Positions 6,262-8,271 of a stretch of 8,271 nt of DNA are shown piece by piece. Source of the stretch: Selenomonas sp. (GTDB taxonomy: Bacteria; Bacillota; Negativicutes; Selenomonadales; Selenomonadaceae). Numbering within the stretch: position 1 is the stretch's first letter; each line of letters begins with the position of its first letter. The translations under genes were made by a program, and so were the position numbers. The DNA lies in assembly GCA_015265235.1 (NCBI GenBank), contig JABZYJ010000085.1:1-8271 (forward strand), written 5' to 3'. Below the pieces are notes generated by a model. The model ran no database searches. It saw nothing but the letters and a program-made list of their open reading frames with translations, and was not told the DNA's origin.

Positions 6262-7404
6262 TCATCGTTCCTTCACCTTTCCCAATGCGCCGCGCACGAG
6301 TTCCGCCAGATAGCATGCCGTCGGCGCAAGGGCATGCGGGTCAACGCGGAAGGTCGGGTTGTGGATAGCGGCAGAAAGCCCCGTCCCTACGAGGACGAAC
6401 ATGCCCGGTACCTTTTCCTGATAGAAGGCAAAATCCTCACCACCAAGCGATTTCGGTGCGGGTACGACATTCAGCCCGCGCTCCTTCGCCTTTTCCTCTG
6501 CGTACGATGCCCAAAAGCCATCGTTGCACGTTGCGGGAGGACCTTCGTACCAATCCGTCTCCACCGCGGCACCGTAGGCTGCTGCCAGCTGTTCTGCGAG
6601 AGTACAGACACGCGCGCGGATCTGTGCACGCTCCTCTGCGTTCATGCTGCGCGTCGTCCCCTCGACGAGTGCCTCCTCGGGAATCACGTTCCACGTATTC
6701 CCCGCCGCAATATGCGTGACGCTCACAACACCCGCAGAGAACGGGTTAAGATTACGTGCGACGACCGTCTGCACGGACTGGATGAACGCCGCCGCAAGGA
6801 CAATCGGATCGACGCCGGACTCGGGATGTGCGGCATGCGTCCCCGTGCCGTGGAAGCGGAAGACGAAGCGATCCACCGCCGCCATCACTGCTCCCTCTGA
6901 GATGCCGACCGTACCGACCTCCATGAGTGGCGAGGCGTGCAGGCCGAAAATCGCCGCAACGTCCTTCAACGCGCCTGCCTCGATGAGCACCTTCGCACCG
7001 CCCGGCGCCTCCTCTGCCGGCTGGAAGAAGATGCGCACGCGCCCCGTGAGCTCCTGCTCATGCTGCTTGAGCAGGAGCGCCGCGCCAAGTACCGACGAGA
7101 TATGGAAGTCGTGCCCGCAGGCGTGCATCCGCCCTCTATGCTCCGAGCGGTACGGCAGATCCGTCTGCTCCTCGATCGGCAGGGCATCGATATCGGTGCG
7201 CAGCGCAACGAGCGGCTCCCCCTGCCCGACCTCCGCGACCAGTCCCGTCTTGAGCGGCAGATCCAGAATGCGAATCCCCGCACGCTCCAAAGAGGCGCGA
7301 ATCCGCTTCGTCGTCTCGACCTCCTCGTAGGAGAGCTCGGGATGACGATGGAACCACTCAAATTCCTCTACGATGAATGCCTCTATATCCTCAATTGCTG
7401 CCAT
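6262..7404 (-). CDS. M20-family (M20D) metal-dependent amidohydrolase
   Basis: A 380-residue cytoplasmic amidohydrolase of the hippurate hydrolase, N-acyl-amino-acid deacylase and IAA-amino-acid hydrolase group, which cleaves an acyl group from an N-acylated amino acid or related amide. Motifs in order are HRHPELSYEE (19-28), RTDIDALPIEE (69-79), HACGHD with metal ligands Cys96 and His98, FFQPAEEAPGGA with Glu131/Glu132 as base and ligand, His156 in GLHASP, the dimerisation-domain stretch HGTGTHAAHPESG (185-197), GGEDFAFY (321-328) and His348 in IHNPTFRVDPHAL. All expected ligands are present, so it should be active. The natural substrate cannot be told, and N-acetyl-diaminopimelate deacetylase-like activity is one option. 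AGAGGAAG lies about six bases before the ATG. It is monocistronic, divergent from the tRNA genes, and transcribed from an unusually good promoter. Confidence 0.92.
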   Translation of the reverse strand: MAAIEDIEAFIVEEFEWFHRHPELSYEEVETTKRIRASLERAGIRILDLPLKTGLVAEVGQGEPLVALRTDIDALPIEEQTDLPYRSEHRGRMHACGHDFHISSVLGAALLLKQHEQELTGRVRIFFQPAEEAPGGAKVLIEAGALKDVAAIFGLHASPLMEVGTVGISEGAVMAAVDRFVFRFHGTGTHAAHPESGVDPIVLAAAFIQSVQTVVARNLNPFSAGVVSVTHIAAGNTWNVIPEEALVEGTTRSMNAEERAQIRARVCTLAEQLAAAYGAAVETDWYEGPPATCNDGFWASYAEEKAKERGLNVVPAPKSLGGEDFAFYQEKVPGMFVLVGTGLSAAIHNPTFRVDPHALAPTACYLAELVRGALGKVKER

Positions 7405-7450
7405 AATATTCTTCCTCTTAATTCATATATGTGTGATATGTTATTATGGA

Positions 7451-7479
7451 ATTATATATTGAGCCGTCTGTCTTGTCAA
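7451..7479 (-). promoter_or_regulatory. Consensus promoter of the M20 amidohydrolase
   Basis: On the minus strand TTGACA (7474-7479) and TATAAT (7451-7456) are both perfect and separated by exactly 17 bases. Transcription would start near 7444, giving a leader of about 40 nt. Such a promoter implies high basal transcription unless an unseen repressor acts. Confidence 0.88.
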
Positions 7480-7525
7480 CCACATTTTCATCCTGAACCG
7501 CTAAATGGAGGATTTTCATGCCGCC

Positions 7526-7575
7526 AAATTTTTGAAAATTTCGGGTTGACAAGGCTGTATTTCATCTGTTATAAT
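7526..7575 (+). promoter_or_regulatory. Promoter of tRNA-Val with AT-rich upstream element
   Basis: TTGACA (7546-7551) and TATAAT (7570-7575) are perfect hexamers with an 18-base spacer. Directly upstream, AAATTTT-TG-AAAATTT (7526-7541) is a perfect 7+2+7 inverted repeat of pure A/T tracts, placed where an UP element would contact the RNA polymerase alpha subunit. This is the expected design of a stable-RNA promoter. A six-pair hairpin (7581-7586 with 7599-7604) occupies the leader before the tRNA. Confidence 0.85.
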
Positions 7576-7610
7576 TCGTTTTGTCGTTTGGACATGAGCG
7601 ACAAGCAAAT

Positions 7611-7687
7611 GGGGTTATAGCTCAGTTGGTTAGAGTGTCTCGTTGACATCGAGGAGGTCACAAGTTCGAATCTTGTTAACCCCACCA
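7611..7687 (+). tRNA. tRNA-Val (anticodon GAC)
   Basis: A 77-nt cloverleaf. The acceptor GGGGTTA pairs with TAACCCC (7677-7683), followed by discriminator A and an encoded CCA. The D arm is GCTC/GAGT. The anticodon stem TCTCG/CGAGG encloses loop TTGACAT, giving anticodon GAC, which reads GUC and GUU. The T arm ACAAG/CTTGT encloses TTCGAAT. All stems close with only wobble exceptions. Confidence 0.95.
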
Positions 7688-7698
7688 TTTGATTTTTC

Positions 7699-7724
7699 AT
7701 CCGCAGCTATGCGGATTTTTTCTT
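7699..7724 (+). terminator. Terminator after tRNA-Val(GAC)
   Basis: ATCCGCA (7699-7705) pairs perfectly with TGCGGAT (7710-7716) around a GCTA loop and is followed by a T-rich run to 7724. It lies 12 bases after the first tRNA and before the second, so the second tRNA would rely on read-through or a promoter I cannot see. Confidence 0.8.
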
Positions 7725-7757
7725 AGGAATCGCTGTGTTTATCAGTGCTTCTCTTAG
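7721..7757. repeat. Repeat copy C, miniature palindrome between flanking direct repeats
   Basis: A 25-base core (7727-7751) begins GAATCGCTG and ends CAGTGCTTC, the reverse complement of GAAGCACTG. These are the same two end sequences found in copy B, with about 19 inner bases replaced by two. The core is flanked by TCTTAG at 7721-7726 and again at 7752-7757, extending to seven bases if the next G is counted, like a target-site duplication. It fills the gap between the first tRNA's terminator and the second tRNA. Confidence 0.6.
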
Positions 7758-7833
7758 GCTCACTTAGCTCAGTTGGTAGAGCATCTCCGTCACATGGAGG
7801 GGGTCGGGGGTTCGAATCCCTCAGTGAGCACCA
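7758..7833 (+). tRNA. tRNA-Val (anticodon CAC)
   Basis: A 76-nt cloverleaf. The acceptor GCTCACT pairs with AGTGAGC, followed by ACCA with encoded CCA. The D arm is GCTC/GAGC. The anticodon stem TCTCC/GGAGG encloses loop GTCACAT, giving anticodon CAC, which reads GUG. The T arm GGGGG/CCCTC encloses TTCGAAT with one G-T wobble. Loop base 32 is G, which is less usual. No promoter hexamers are visible in the 33 bases between the previous terminator and this gene. Confidence 0.93.
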
Positions 7834-7848
7834 TAAAGATATCTGATG

Positions 7849-7872
7849 CCGTCCCACAGGGACGGTTTTTTT
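7849..7872 (+). terminator. Terminator after tRNA-Val(CAC)
   Basis: CCGTCCC (7849-7855) pairs perfectly with GGGACGG (7859-7865) around ACA, followed by seven T bases. Confidence 0.9.
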
Positions 7873-7894
7873 GTACGTTCTCCTATGCTATAAT
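7866..7894 (+). promoter_or_regulatory. Extended -10 promoter of the flavin reductase gene
   Basis: A perfect TATAAT (7889-7894) with TGC immediately before it forms an extended -10. The matching -35 position (7866-7871) is only a T-run shared with the upstream terminator, so recognition would depend mainly on the extended -10. Confidence 0.6.
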
Positions 7895-7927
7895 GAGAGC
7901 CAACACAGAATATTCTAGGAGGTATAT

Positions 7928-8271
7928 ATGATGGCAATCAAGGAAATTCGCCCCATGGATTTGACGGAGAATGTGTTCAAGCTGATCAGTCAGGACTGGA
8001 TGCTGGTCAGCGCCGTACACGACGGAAAGGTCAACGGCATGACGGCGTCGTGGGGCGGTCTTGGCTTTCTCTGGGCACGCCCGGTCGCCTATGTTTTCAT
8101 TCGTCCGACGCGCTACACGAAAGAGTTCGTCGACGCATCCGACGGCATCACCCTTTCGATCTTTGAGAAGAAATACAAACCCATGATGCAGTATTTTGGA
8201 ACGGTGTCAGGGCGCGACGAGGATAAGATCGCAAAATACGCGCTGACGAAGAAGGAGCACGGTACCTATAT
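7928..8271 (+). CDS. Flavin reductase-family protein, 3' end missing
   Basis: The first 114 residues of a flavin reductase / flavoredoxin-type protein (FMN-binding split-barrel fold), which binds FMN and passes electrons from NAD(P)H or a partner redox protein. The stretch NGMTASWGGLGFLWARPVAYVFIRPTRYTKEF (36-67) is characteristic: MTASW and RPTRYT are the parts that contact the flavin phosphate and isoalloxazine ring in relatives. The gene runs off the window, so length and C-terminus are unknown. Two adjacent ATG codons (7928 and 7931) follow TAGGAGGT with five or eight bases of spacing, and either could be the start. It has its own promoter and is not co-transcribed with the tRNAs if their terminator works. 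The physiological partner cannot be inferred. Confidence 0.85.
   Translation, partial: MMAIKEIRPMDLTENVFKLISQDWMLVSAVHDGKVNGMTASWGGLGFLWARPVAYVFIRPTRYTKEFVDASDGITLSIFEKKYKPMMQYFGTVSGRDEDKIAKYALTKKEHGTY

Noticed and set aside
7526..7541. AAATTTT/AAAATTT inverted repeat as a repressor operator
   Set aside because: It sits exactly upstream of a tRNA promoter -35 box, where an A/T-tract UP element is the simpler explanation.
1..8271. CRISPR array, phage genes or a defence island
   Set aside because: No regularly spaced repeats, no Cas, integrase, capsid or known antiphage proteins were found; the Rpn gene is the only nuclease.

Overview
The window looks like a chromosomal segment of a Negativicutes bacterium, probably close to Selenomonas. 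This is inferred from GC-rich coding sequence, AT-rich intergenic DNA, strong AGGAGG-type ribosome sites, clear sigma-A-type promoters and gene content. No 16S or other marker is present, so the genus is a guess.

Layout. Positions 1-76 are the right end of an IS3-family insertion sequence. Positions 77-463 hold no convincing protein gene. They contain a promoter and terminator pair that would make a small RNA of about 150 nt, then the promoter and leader of the next operon. Positions 464-5141 are a tightly packed plus-strand operon of four genes: a double-length U32-family protein (Fe-S tRNA/rRNA hydroxylase or 'peptidase' type), a class III PLP aminotransferase with an extra four-cysteine cluster, a purine-type phosphoribosyltransferase, and lgt (prolipoprotein diacylglyceryl transferase). 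Gaps between genes run from a short overlap to 17 nt. A strong two-way terminator at 5143-5187 closes the operon.

Positions 5201-6227 hold a minus-strand Rpn-family (PD-(D/E)XK) nuclease gene. It has lower GC than its neighbours and is bracketed by copies of a short repeat whose outermost arms are inverted relative to each other. A third, miniature copy lies between two tRNA genes, between 6-7 bp direct repeats. This suggests a small mobile-type unit with a MITE-like derivative and is the most interesting feature here.

Positions 6262-7404 (minus) encode an M20-family amidohydrolase driven by a promoter with perfect -35 and -10 hexamers. A divergent plus-strand promoter with consensus hexamers and an AT-rich upstream element drives tRNA-Val(GAC) at 7611-7687. 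After a terminator and the miniature repeat comes tRNA-Val(CAC) at 7758-7833, with its own terminator. The window ends inside a flavin reductase-family gene starting at 7928.

The four operon genes are not one obvious pathway: they cover RNA modification, amino-group transfer, purine salvage and lipoprotein maturation. They read as a housekeeping operon, whereas the Rpn unit, the IS end and the repeats are accessory. No CRISPR array, phage gene or antiphage system was seen.
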